Assembly (NCBI GenBank): GCA_039810245.1
Contig: JBDHWQ010000004.1
Location: 123,936 to 187,935, forward strand
From: CALDSL01 sp039810245
GTDB taxonomy: Bacteria; Chloroflexota; Anaerolineae; Anaerolineales; Anaerolineaceae
Direction: 5' to 3'
DNA: 64,000 bases
In this document: in pieces, positions 26,047 through 34,436 of the stretch
Layout: each line of letters begins with the position of its first letter
Numbering within the stretch: the first letter of the stretch is position 1
Notes under the pieces: model-generated
Seen by the model: the letters and a program-made list of their open reading frames with translations, nothing else
The model's database searches: none
Told to the model about the DNA's origin: nothing
Translations under genes and position numbers: made by a program

Positions 26047-26082
26047 ATCCGTTCAATCCGTTCCCAAAATCCGTTGACAGCT
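26045..26082 (-). repeat. Right 38-bp inverted repeat of the GxxExxY cassette
   Basis: Inverted partner of 25512-25549 with two mismatches; it overlaps the last bases of the GxxExxY stop codon. Transcription of the cassette would give an RNA whose ends can pair. Confidence 0.88.
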
Positions 26083-26092
26083 CGTATGCCAT

Positions 26093-26764
26093 TCACTCCA
26101 GCCTGTCCTCTATCTCCCAAACATGATCCAAAATGTGCCAGGCTGAGCGGCGGAGGAAGTAGCGCAGCGGCCAGATCTTGCCGCCGCGCGGGCCGCTGGC
26201 AGGCAGCCCGTTTTGCAGCGCGGATTGGACGCCTTTACGCGCGGCCTGGCGCGCCTGCGCGATTTGCTCAGCAGACGGGGCGCTCCCTTCCAGGCGGATC
26301 TTCCAGCCAATGCGGCTCAGGTAGCCGCCCTGCGCGCCGGTCACGTGCTCGACGATATGCGCCAGGTCGCGCCCGCCACCGCGCGGGCCTAACCGCAGCG
26401 ACTTACCGGCTGCAGCGCGTGTGGCCTCATCCAGCGCCTGCCAGCAGGCATCCAGCAATGACAGCAGGCCCGTCGCTTCGGCTACATCGAGGGGTTGTTG
26501 GTCAGCCTTAGCGATGGCTTCGGGTACGCCAAAATTGATAGCCGGGCCGCCAGGCAGTCGCTCGATGATGTCGAAATCCGCGGGGCCGGCGGGCAGGTCA
26601 AAGGGCAGGCCGGCCAGCGCGGGTACGCGGGCATAGCGCCGGGCATAGGCCAGCAGGGCATCCAGCGCAGCGGCTTCATTCGTAGCGGAGCGCGACCAGC
26701 CTGGCCAGCCGGTGGCGCTGGCAAATACACGTTTGTCACCGGTTTCTATCATCACAGCGAACAT
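26093..26764 (-). CDS. DinB-like helical-bundle protein
   Basis: A 223-residue cytoplasmic protein. The first 95 residues are an alpha/beta segment that looks like a HicB-type or small substrate-sensing fold (MIETGDKRVFASATGWPG). The rest is a four-helix DinB/YfiT-like bundle with RDLAHIVEHVTGAQGGYLSRIGW near 130 and a final RRSAWHILDHVWEIEDRLE. The His residues in HIVEH and WHILDH could bind a metal as in DinB-like thiol-dependent enzymes. The ATG at 26764 has GAGG upstream. The function is unknown. Confidence 0.68.
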   Translation of the reverse strand: MFAVMIETGDKRVFASATGWPGWSRSATNEAAALDALLAYARRYARVPALAGLPFDLPAGPADFDIIERLPGGPAINFGVPEAIAKADQQPLDVAEATGLLSLLDACWQALDEATRAAAGKSLRLGPRGGGRDLAHIVEHVTGAQGGYLSRIGWKIRLEGSAPSAEQIAQARQAARKGVQSALQNGLPASGPRGGKIWPLRYFLRRSAWHILDHVWEIEDRLE

Positions 26765-26830
26765 GCACGCCTCTTGCATTCGAAAGATTAATCATTGACT
26801 ATTCGCGTACTATATCGGTTCCCCTGATGC

Positions 26831-28570
26831 ATGTCAACACAGCGTCGAGCGTTAGGCGCTGCGCTCAAAATTTGCTACAATGCTTGGGTGAGCTCCGAAA
26901 CGTTAACCGAGGTTCCTGTCCAACCTGCGCGCACCGCCGCGCCGGATTTGCCGCTGGCGCTGTTCCTGCTCAGCGCTCTGATCGGGCTGCTGCCGGCGTA
27001 CGACCGCGGGTTGGCGTGGCTGCCGCTGGCTTATCTGCTGGGGGGCGGGGTGGTCTACGCGCTGGTATCGCGGGTGGGCGCGCGCGGGTCTAACGTTCTG
27101 CGTATAGCCATTGTAATCAGCGCCCTGGGTGCCCTGGCGGCAGTGTATATTATCCTGCAACTGCCGCATACCCCGGCGGATGACAAGATTGGCGTCATTT
27201 CGCGCTTGCTCGAGGGGCTGGCGCGCGTGATCCCCGATTTTGGCCTTCCCAAGATACTGCCGAACAGCGCGGCTACGCTGCTCGAGGGGCTGATCTTCCT
27301 GGCATTGGGAGCAGGGATGGCGCTGCGCGGTCGAGCGACGAGCGCAGCGCGGCTGGCGCTGTTTGCGTGCGCGGCAATTATGGCCGCGGCGGTGTTTCTG
27401 ACGGTTTCGCGAGGGGCGTGGCTGGCGCTGGCGCTGGCCGGGCTGGCCTGGGCGGCCGCATATTTCCGCCCGGCGCGCTGGTTGGGCCTGGCGTTGGTTG
27501 CGCTGGCGCTGGCACTGCTTCTGGTGGTAATCGTCAGCCAGGATGTGTTCATTTTGCAGCGCATTCCGCTGGTGGACAAAACCATCGCGCCGCTGTTCCT
27601 GCGGCCTGACCGGTTGGATGTGTACCGCGGCAGCCTGCAACTGATCGGCGACGTGCCGCTGAGTGGGGTGGGTCTGGGCAAGCAGTTCGCGATGAATTAC
27701 TCGCGTTACGTGCTGATTATCCAGGTGCCATACCTGGAATATTCGCACAACCTGTACCTGGAAGCCTGGCTGCAGCAGGGCATCCTGGGGTTGGCGGCGC
27801 TGTTGTGGCTGCTGGCGACGATTATCTTCTCCGCGGTGCGCGGTTTACAGCGCGGCCACGCGACGTTGTTCGAGGGCGCCTGGGTGGGGCTGGTTGCCAT
27901 GTTTCTGCATGGACTGACGGATGCGCGGCCGTATAGTGACTGGTGGACCTGGCTGCCATTTTTTGTGCTGTGCGGTATCCTTTCGGCCGAGCTGCTCCGC
28001 GAGCACGTGACCTCCGGTTGGCGCGCCAGCCTGCTGCCTCTGGCCGTGACAGCAGTGGTGCTGCTGGCAGTGAGCACTACGCTGCCCGCGCTGCCGGCTG
28101 CGTGGCGTACGAACCTGGGCGCCATCCAGCAGGCCAAAGCTGACCTGGGCGTGACGCTGCGCGATGACCAGCGCGCAGCACTGCGCGCGCAGGCGGAAGC
28201 CAATTTCCAGCGCGCCGCGGCGCTCGCTCCGGGTGAACGCGCGGCCAACCTGCGCCTGGGCTGGATGCTGGCCGAAGATGAAGACTTCAATGCGGCGGTG
28301 CGCTACCTGGAAGCGGCTTATACCGCCGCGCCGGGCAGCCCCACGGTGATCAAGGCGCTGGGGCTGGGCTATGTGTGGAACGGGCAGGTGGACCGCGCCG
28401 CGCAAATGCTGGCCGCGCTGCCTGGCATGGCGCAGGAGCTCAATAATTGGGCCTTCTGGCGCATGTCGCAGGGCAAAGCCTTGCTCGCCCGGCGCGCCTA
28501 CCAGACCTCGCTGCTGATCCAACCCGACCAGCCGGAAGTACAGCGCGCGTTGGACGCCCTGCAGCCCTGA
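26831..28570 (+). CDS. O-antigen ligase/polymerase-like membrane protein with C-terminal TPR region
   Basis: A 579-residue integral membrane protein with about ten transmembrane helices in residues 40-430. The Wzy/WaaL-type periplasmic loop lies around 255-315 (LIGDVPLSGVGLGKQFAMNYS and EYSHNLYLEAWLQQGILG, with the conserved His of YSHN). The last 150 residues (from about 430) are soluble and TPR-like. The family joins glycan chains to carriers or acts as a polymerase; in a Chloroflexota-type cell it may serve glycoprotein or exopolysaccharide assembly (inference). The start is uncertain: a TGCTACAAT extended -10 at 26873-26881 lies inside the 5' end, so translation may begin at the GTG at 26888. 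Confidence 0.82.
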   Translation: MSTQRRALGAALKICYNAWVSSETLTEVPVQPARTAAPDLPLALFLLSALIGLLPAYDRGLAWLPLAYLLGGGVVYALVSRVGARGSNVLRIAIVISALGALAAVYIILQLPHTPADDKIGVISRLLEGLARVIPDFGLPKILPNSAATLLEGLIFLALGAGMALRGRATSAARLALFACAAIMAAAVFLTVSRGAWLALALAGLAWAAAYFRPARWLGLALVALALALLLVVIVSQDVFILQRIPLVDKTIAPLFLRPDRLDVYRGSLQLIGDVPLSGVGLGKQFAMNYSRYVLIIQVPYLEYSHNLYLEAWLQQGILGLAALLWLLATIIFSAVRGLQRGHATLFEGAWVGLVAMFLHGLTDARPYSDWWTWLPFFVLCGILSAELLREHVTSGWRASLLPLAVTAVVLLAVSTTLPALPAAWRTNLGAIQQAKADLGVTLRDDQRAALRAQAEANFQRAAALAPGERAANLRLGWMLAEDEDFNAAVRYLEAAYTAAPGSPTVIKALGLGYVWNGQVDRAAQMLAALPGMAQELNNWAFWRMSQGKALLARRAYQTSLLIQPDQPEVQRALDALQP

Positions 28571-28598
28571 CCCTTATAGGCCGAGCGGCATGAATCAC

Positions 28599-28637
28599 TA
28601 TACCGCCGCTTGCATTTTGATGTAGGCGGTATACAAT
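28599..28637 (+). promoter_or_regulatory. Promoter embedded in an inverted repeat, upstream of the CAP-domain lipoprotein
   Basis: TTGCAT at 28610-28615 and TACAAT at 28632-28637 are 16 bases apart. TATACCGCC at 28599 and GGCGGTATA at 28625 form an inverted repeat with the -35 box in its loop and the -10 at its right edge, as expected for an operator. It could alternatively be the terminator of the upstream gene. Confidence 0.6.
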
Positions 28638-28687
28638 GTCGAAATACTCGATATTGGACATGGCCTCAGGGGTTGAGGGGGCATACG

Positions 28688-29896
28688 ATGAACAGACGCC
28701 TTGCGGTATTTGGGGTTATTGGCTTTTCCTTGTTGATCCTGGCTGGCTGCCGGTCTGCAACGACGCCCACGCCCGCGCCCACGCAGGTGAGCCTGCCTGA
28801 CATGGTGGCAACCATGATGGCCGAGGCTACGCCTTCCGCAACCCTGCCGCCGGCGCAGCCCACGCTGGCCGCGCAAGCCGCCACACAGCCACCGGTACTT
28901 CCCACCCTGGAAGTGCAGCCCACCAGCACCCCGGCGGAGGTGAAGGTGGTATCCGCGCCGGCGGAATGCAGCGCGGAAGCTCTGTTTGTGCAGGATGTGA
29001 CCATCCCTGACCTGGCAAGCATTGAGCCTGGCACGGGTTTCGTCAAGACCTGGCGGCTGCGAAACACCGGAACCTGCGCGTGGAACGGCGACTACCGGCT
29101 GGTGTTCCGTACCGGTGAAGCCATGGCGGGTGATGATGCGATTCTTCTACCTCCGGCACAGCCGGGAGATACGGTGGACGTCAGCGTAAACATGACTGCC
29201 CCGGCGCAAGGCGGGGTGTACACCAGCTTCTGGCAGGTTACTAACAGCGATGGCGCTACGGTCAGCTTGCGCGGCACGACTGACCCGCGCATATGGGTCA
29301 CCATCCAGGTGCCAGTGCGAGTAGCATCCGTTTCCGAAACCATCCTCAACACCGGGCCGGCCACTGTACCGGCCAATAACCCGGCGCCTGCCCAGCCGCC
29401 ATCCAACAGTACGCCGGCCAGCCAGAACCCTGCCGCGCCCTCCCAGCCGCAGCCCGTGCCTGCGCCGGCTGCCTGCGCGGGGCAGATTGATATTGCCTTT
29501 ACGCAGCGCCTGATCGAGCTGATTAACCAGGAGCGCACCAGCCGCGGGCTGCCCGCTCTGCGCGTAGACCAGCAGCTCACCCTGGCCGCGCTGGACCACA
29601 CCCTGGATATGGCATGCAACAACTTCGTGGAGCACTATGGCTCCGATGGCTCAACCTGGTTCACGCGCATACAGGCGCGCGGCTACCCGTATGCGGCAGC
29701 ATTTGAAAACGTGGCGGCCGGCAACCCGGCTTTTGGCGGCAGCGCCGATTGGGTGGTAGAGATCCTATGGATGAACAGCCAGGTGCACCGCGAAAACATC
29801 CTTAATCCGAATGTTACGGATATTGGCGTGGGGTACATCACCAACCCGGCGGCAAAGTACGTGGGTTACGTCACAGTCAATTTTGCCAAAAAGTGA
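28688..29896 (+). CDS. Lipoprotein with NBR1-type Ig domain and SCP/CAP domain
   Basis: A 402-residue lipid-anchored exported protein. The lipobox LILAGC lies at about residues 15-20, followed by a Pro/Thr/Ala stalk to about 90. The NBR1-like Ig domain spans about 98-210, with the diagnostic W-R-L-R-N-T-G-T-C-A-W-N pattern (TWRLRNTGTCAWNGDY). A Pro-rich linker leads to a CAP/SCP domain (about 275-402) with INQERTSRGLPALRVD, FVEHYGSDGSTWFTRI and a final HRENILNPNVTDIGVGY. The His and Glu of the CAP cavity (HYG, FENVA, VHRENIL) are present. The function is unknown; CAP proteins are secreted and bind lipids or act in cell-wall biology. The start has GAGGGGG upstream. Confidence 0.9.
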   Translation: MNRRLAVFGVIGFSLLILAGCRSATTPTPAPTQVSLPDMVATMMAEATPSATLPPAQPTLAAQAATQPPVLPTLEVQPTSTPAEVKVVSAPAECSAEALFVQDVTIPDLASIEPGTGFVKTWRLRNTGTCAWNGDYRLVFRTGEAMAGDDAILLPPAQPGDTVDVSVNMTAPAQGGVYTSFWQVTNSDGATVSLRGTTDPRIWVTIQVPVRVASVSETILNTGPATVPANNPAPAQPPSNSTPASQNPAAPSQPQPVPAPAACAGQIDIAFTQRLIELINQERTSRGLPALRVDQQLTLAALDHTLDMACNNFVEHYGSDGSTWFTRIQARGYPYAAAFENVAAGNPAFGGSADWVVEILWMNSQVHRENILNPNVTDIGVGYITNPAAKYVGYVTVNFAKK

Positions 29897-29900
29897 CTCC

Positions 29901-29929
29901 TTGCATTTTTGTAAGGCTTTGGCTATGAT
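29901..29929 (+). promoter_or_regulatory. Promoter of the modular amylase gene
   Basis: TTGCAT and TATGAT are 17 bases apart. The inferred leader to the start codon at 30141 is about 205 bases and begins with a GC-rich hairpin. Confidence 0.6.
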
Positions 29930-29937
29930 GATTCATA

Positions 29938-29968
29938 CATAGCGCTCGCGCGCGGCGCGCGTGCTATG
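29938..29968 (+). other. GC-rich hairpin near the 5' end of the amylase leader
   Basis: CATAGC and GCTATG close an alternating GC stem (GCTCGCGCGCG against GCGCGCGT with one mismatch). It is either a weak terminator of the CAP lipoprotein gene or a structure at the start of the amylase mRNA. Confidence 0.5.
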
Positions 29969-30140
29969 CTTTCGGCGTAGATACGGCACAATCAAGAGGG
30001 AGCGGGGGTGCTTGCTTGATTTGGCGACCACTGTTTTCTACCAGGCCTTCAGGTGCATATTCCATAAACATCGCAGCTTACCCACACCGGTAAGGCATTT
30101 TTGATTCCGACCATTCTGGTCAGTCCTTGGAGGGGCAGGC

Positions 30141-33100
30141 ATGGAAGCAAAAAAGCGATTACATCGGGTGGTATCGGTACTGGCGCTCATCGCTCTGGTG
30201 GTGACGCTGCTGCCGGTACACAGTGCGCAGGCAGCGCCATCGGGCTGGTTTGTGCGCGGATCGTTCAATGGGTGGGCGGGGGAAGATAACCCGCTGTATG
30301 ACGATGGGACGCATGGCGATGCCGTCGCAGGAGATGCTATCTTCACCACGGAAATCGCCATCCCCGCTGCCGGGCGCTATGAATTCAAAGTGACCACGGC
30401 CGATTGGAGCACCAGCTTCCCGGCGGCCAATAGCTGGTTTGTCACCCAGAGCGACGGCCAGGTGGTCACCATCACCTACGATGCCAATACGTATGATGAC
30501 GGCTGGATGCCCGCGAGTAACCGTATTGGCGTGGCGGACAGCACCGCGGCCTACACCGCGGTGGGCAACTGGCAGGGCTGGAACAATGCCGACCCGGCCA
30601 CCGCCATGAGCGCGGCCGGTGACGGAACCTACCGCCTGACGGTTCCCATCGCCGCGCCAGGGATGTACGAATATAAAGCCGTTGCTACCGGCGGCTGGGA
30701 CGCGATTGGCGCGGACGGGCGCAACGTCAACGCCAGCACCATCCAGTTCACCAGCGTGGAAGCCGGGCAGAACGCCACGTTCTTCACAAACCCGGCCAAT
30801 GGCACGGTGAAGGTGGAGCTGGAAGCGGTACAGCCGGTGCCGCAGCCGGATAATAACGTGTGGTGGGATGGGCTGGGCCATAATTCACGCGATACGATGT
30901 ATCGCGTGCCGCAAGGCGCGGTAACCACCGGAACACCGGTAACGCTGCGCTTTCGCACCTACCTCAACGATGTCACCAGCGTGACGCTGCGCGTGTGGAA
31001 TACGGCGGCCGGGGCGCAGACCCTGTACCCGATGCAGCGCGTGGCCATCGCTGACGACGTGATGTTCGGCTATGATTACTGGCAGGCGCAGATCCCGGCG
31101 CAGAGCGAGCCGACAGTGCTGTGGTATCGCTTCATTGTGCGCGACGGCTCGAAAGAGGTCTACTACGAGGATGACGGGTTGTTCGATGGCGGTTGGGGCC
31201 AGACCTTTGAAAGCTCGCCGGATTATTCCTATCAGATCGTGGTCTACGACCCGGGCTTCAAAACCCCGGATTGGATGAAGAACGCGGTGATCTACCAAAT
31301 TTTCCCAGACCGCTTCTTCAACGGGCTGACGCTTAACGATCCCAATGCCCGGCGTGACGGTCTGGTGTATGACAACCCGATCCTGAAAAAGAAGTGGACC
31401 GACCTGCCCGAAGGGTTCTGCCGCGCGTACCAGGGCGCAGTCGAAACTTGCACCGAAAGCGCGTTGGGACGTGACTTTTACGGCGGAGACCTGGCGGGCG
31501 TGATCGCAAAGCTGGGCTACTTGAAAGATCTGGGCGTCACGGCCATCTACTTCAACCCGATTTTTGAAGCGCCGTCGAACCATAAATACGATACCACCAA
31601 CTACCTGCAGATCGATAACAACCTGGGCGACACGCTGCAGTTCGCGCTGCTGTCGAAGGCGGCAGAGAAGGTGGGCATCCGCCTGATCCTGGACGGGGTG
31701 TTCAACCACACCTCTTCCGACAGCCTGTACTTTGACAAGTACTCGAAGTACCGCACGCTGGGCGCGTACGAAAGCCAGAACTCGCAGTATTACGACTGGT
31801 ACACTTTCACCCAGTGGCCGCAGCAATACAACTCCTGGTGGGGGTTCGACACCCTGCCGGTGCTGACCGAGACCGACGAGGTCAAGGACTTTATCTTTAA
31901 CTCGCCGTACAGCGTAGCGCGCTCGTGGATTAAGATGGGCGCGATGGGTTGGCGGCTGGACGTGGCCCCCGATAAGAGCCACCAGTGGTGGTCGGAGTTC
32001 CGCCCGAAGGTGAAGGCAGCCAATCCCAACGCGGTGATTATCGGTGAGATCTGGGACGATGCCAGCGAGTGGATGCTGGGTGACGAGCTGGATACGACGA
32101 TGAACTACCGCTTCCGCCGCGCGATGTTGGGTTTCCTGGTGGGCAATATCAATGACCCCAACCAGGGCAACATCTCCGCGCTGAACGCCGACCAGTTTGA
32201 CAGCGTGCTGCAGTCGATTGAGGAAGACTACCCCGCGCCGGCATACCAGACGGCGATGAACCTGGTGGGCAGCCACGACACGCAGCGCATCCTGTGGGCG
32301 CTGACGCCTGGGGCGCGCAACCGCGAAGAGCGCGAGTTTGATGCCCAGAACGTGGCGGTAGGGAAAGAGCGACTCAAGCTGCTGGCGATCATGCAAATGA
32401 CGATGCCCGGCGCGCCGACAGTGTACTACGGTGATGAAGTCGGCCTTACCGGGGACACCGACCCGGACGATCGCCGCCCCTTCCCGTGGAACAATATGGA
32501 CTCGGCGCTGCGCAGCCACTACAAGAAGCTGATCGGCGCGCGCAACGCCTACAGTTTCCTGCGCACCGGCAGCTTTGACCGGCTGTACACGCACAATGAC
32601 AACGGCACGTACGCCTACGGGCGCAAAAATCTGACCGGCGCGGCGGTCGTAGCAGTCAACAATAGCGACAGCGCGCACGAGCTGGTCATCCCGGTGGCCG
32701 GCTACCTGCCGGAAGGCAGCGTGCTCACCGATAAGCTCAACGGCGGCACATACAGCGTGCGTGGAGGGAATATCACCATCACGATCGCGCGAATGTGGGG
32801 CGCGGTGCTGGTGACCAAAGCCGACATTGACTTGAAGCCCCCGATGGCGCCTACCGGCCTGGTGGCCGAGGGCGAAGACGGGCGCGTGCACCTGACCTGG
32901 AACGCGGTCAGCGGGGCGGCGGCCTATCGGGTGTACCGCAGCCCGGTGACCGGCGGCGGCTACTCGTCGCTGTTTGACGTGACTCAGCCGAATGTGACGG
33001 ACGTTTCGGTGGTGAATGGGCGCGCTTACTACTACGTGGTCACTGCGCTGGATGCGGCCGGGAACGAAAGCGGCTACTCGAACGAAGCCGAAGCCCTACC

Positions 33101-34142
33101 GCACGCCACGATCGGCTGGGCGAACCTGCAGTGGCCGCCCACGCTGACCACCACGCTTTCGGCGGTTACGCCCACCGAGAACGTCTACGGGCAGGTGTGG
33201 ATCGACGGGCGCACCAGCCAGCCCGGCCTCACGCCCGGCCTGCTGGCACAGCTTGGCTACGGCCCCGAGGGCAGCGACCCGGCCGGCGCTGACTGGATGT
33301 GGGTGAACGCTACGTTCAACGTGGACGTGGGCAACAACGACGAGTTCAAGGCGCAGCTCCTGCCGCAGTCGGCGGGCGCCTTCGACTACGTGTACCGCTA
33401 CAGCACCACCGGCGGGCGCGACTGGCTGTACGCAGACCTGAACGGCCCGCTGCCGGCCGGCCAGCTCCCGGCCAACCCGGGCAAGCTGACGGTAAACCCG
33501 GCCGCGGACGGTAACCCGCCCGCCGCGCCGCAGAACCTGCACGTCACCAGCGCCTCGGCCAACTTTATCAGCCTGGCGTGGGACGCCAGCATGGATGCTG
33601 AATCGGCCATCTACCGCTATGAAGTGCTGCGGGCTGACGCCCCTGGCGGGCCGTACGCGCAGATTGGAGCGGTGAACGCCCCGGCGACCGAGTTCACGGA
33701 CTGGACCGTCAGCGCCAACGGTGAGTACTACTACGTGGTGCGCGCGGTGGATGAAGCCTTCAACCGCTCGGACTTCTCCAACGAGCTGCCAGCCACGGCC
33801 GCCCCGCGCACGGTGCAGGCTACCTTCAACGTCACTGTGCCGGATACGACGGCGGCCACCGGGCGTGTGGTGCACATCGCCGGTAACTTCCAGGGTTGGG
33901 ACCCGGGCGGCACGCCCATGACCCAGGTGGATGCCACGCACTGGACGATCACGGTGTCGTTGACCGAGGGCTATGCTATGGAGTACAAGTATGCCCTGGG
34001 CTCGTGGGATTACGTGGAGAAGGACGCAGCCTGCGGTGAGATCGGCAACCGCACATTGAGCGTGCAATGGGGTGCAGATGGCGCGCTGGTGCATGAAGAT
34101 GTGGTCGCGGCGTGGCGCAACGTGGCTCCGTGCGGGAACTGA
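30141..34142 (+). CDS. Large secreted modular alpha-amylase/pullulanase-type GH13 enzyme
   Basis: A 1333-residue exported starch-degrading enzyme. A signal peptide spans about 1-32. Two N-terminal CBM-like modules lie at about 34-120 and 128-215 (SGWFVRGSFNGW, YTAVGNWQGWN), then an amylase N-domain at about 245-370. The GH13 barrel spans about 375-800 with VIYQIFPDRF, a nucleophile Asp607 in GWRLDVAPD, acid/base Glu636 in IIGEIWDDA and third Asp713 in GSHDTQR. A beta domain follows to about 895, then fibronectin III at about 900-990, a module of unknown type at about 995-1125, a second fibronectin III at about 1130-1215 and a C-terminal CBM20-like starch-binding module (VHIAGNFQGWDPGGTPM). 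A terminator follows. It probably feeds the GH13 alpha-glucosidase at 45 kb. Confidence 0.9.
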   Translation: MEAKKRLHRVVSVLALIALVVTLLPVHSAQAAPSGWFVRGSFNGWAGEDNPLYDDGTHGDAVAGDAIFTTEIAIPAAGRYEFKVTTADWSTSFPAANSWFVTQSDGQVVTITYDANTYDDGWMPASNRIGVADSTAAYTAVGNWQGWNNADPATAMSAAGDGTYRLTVPIAAPGMYEYKAVATGGWDAIGADGRNVNASTIQFTSVEAGQNATFFTNPANGTVKVELEAVQPVPQPDNNVWWDGLGHNSRDTMYRVPQGAVTTGTPVTLRFRTYLNDVTSVTLRVWNTAAGAQTLYPMQRVAIADDVMFGYDYWQAQIPAQSEPTVLWYRFIVRDGSKEVYYEDDGLFDGGWGQTFESSPDYSYQIVVYDPGFKTPDWMKNAVIYQIFPDRFFNGLTLNDPNARRDGLVYDNPILKKKWTDLPEGFCRAYQGAVETCTESALGRDFYGGDLAGVIAKLGYLKDLGVTAIYFNPIFEAPSNHKYDTTNYLQIDNNLGDTLQFALLSKAAEKVGIRLILDGVFNHTSSDSLYFDKYSKYRTLGAYESQNSQYYDWYTFTQWPQQYNSWWGFDTLPVLTETDEVKDFIFNSPYSVARSWIKMGAMGWRLDVAPDKSHQWWSEFRPKVKAANPNAVIIGEIWDDASEWMLGDELDTTMNYRFRRAMLGFLVGNINDPNQGNISALNADQFDSVLQSIEEDYPAPAYQTAMNLVGSHDTQRILWALTPGARNREEREFDAQNVAVGKERLKLLAIMQMTMPGAPTVYYGDEVGLTGDTDPDDRRPFPWNNMDSALRSHYKKLIGARNAYSFLRTGSFDRLYTHNDNGTYAYGRKNLTGAAVVAVNNSDSAHELVIPVAGYLPEGSVLTDKLNGGTYSVRGGNITITIARMWGAVLVTKADIDLKPPMAPTGLVAEGEDGRVHLTWNAVSGAAAYRVYRSPVTGGGYSSLFDVTQPNVTDVSVVNGRAYYYVVTALDAAGNESGYSNEAEALPHATIGWANLQWPPTLTTTLSAVTPTENVYGQVWIDGRTSQPGLTPGLLAQLGYGPEGSDPAGADWMWVNATFNVDVGNNDEFKAQLLPQSAGAFDYVYRYSTTGGRDWLYADLNGPLPAGQLPANPGKLTVNPAADGNPPAAPQNLHVTSASANFISLAWDASMDAESAIYRYEVLRADAPGGPYAQIGAVNAPATEFTDWTVSANGEYYYVVRAVDEAFNRSDFSNELPATAAPRTVQATFNVTVPDTTAATGRVVHIAGNFQGWDPGGTPMTQVDATHWTITVSLTEGYAMEYKYALGSWDYVEKDAACGEIGNRTLSVQWGADGALVHEDVVAAWRNVAPCGN

Positions 34143-34188
34143 GGCAGTAGCCGGAGATTCGAAAACCAATTGAGTGAATTTTGTTCAG

Positions 34189-34220
34189 CGCAGGCCGGTG
34201 GAATGCTCCACCGGCCTGCG
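34189..34220 (+). terminator. Terminator of the amylase gene
   Basis: Perfect 14-pair stem (CGCAGGCCGGTGGA / TCCACCGGCCTGCG) with an ATGC loop and a TTT start of tail, 47 bases after the stop. Confidence 0.82.
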
Positions 34221-34436
34221 TTTACGTATTCACAATCATCTGAAATTCCTTACAGTTTTGAAAGCTTTATACGCCGAAAATGATGTATTAATAGAATACA
34301 ATCCCAGGCGCCGCCCGGCCGTTATCGGGCAAATGATTTTACCGGTCTAGCAGAATTCCATAATCCTGCCGTATGATCCACTGCGCAGTACCCAGGGGGC
34401 TTATGTCCTCGCAGAATTATCGTTGAAAGGATGAAC

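Noticed and set aside
26045..26082. The right repeat as a simple Rho-independent terminator of the GxxExxY gene
   Set aside because: It does not fold on itself; its pairing partner lies about 500 bases upstream, before the gene.
30885..32891. Minus-strand open frame of 668 codons opposite the amylase
   Set aside because: It is antisense to GH13 catalytic motifs and has no recognisable domain; it is a shadow of the coding strand.
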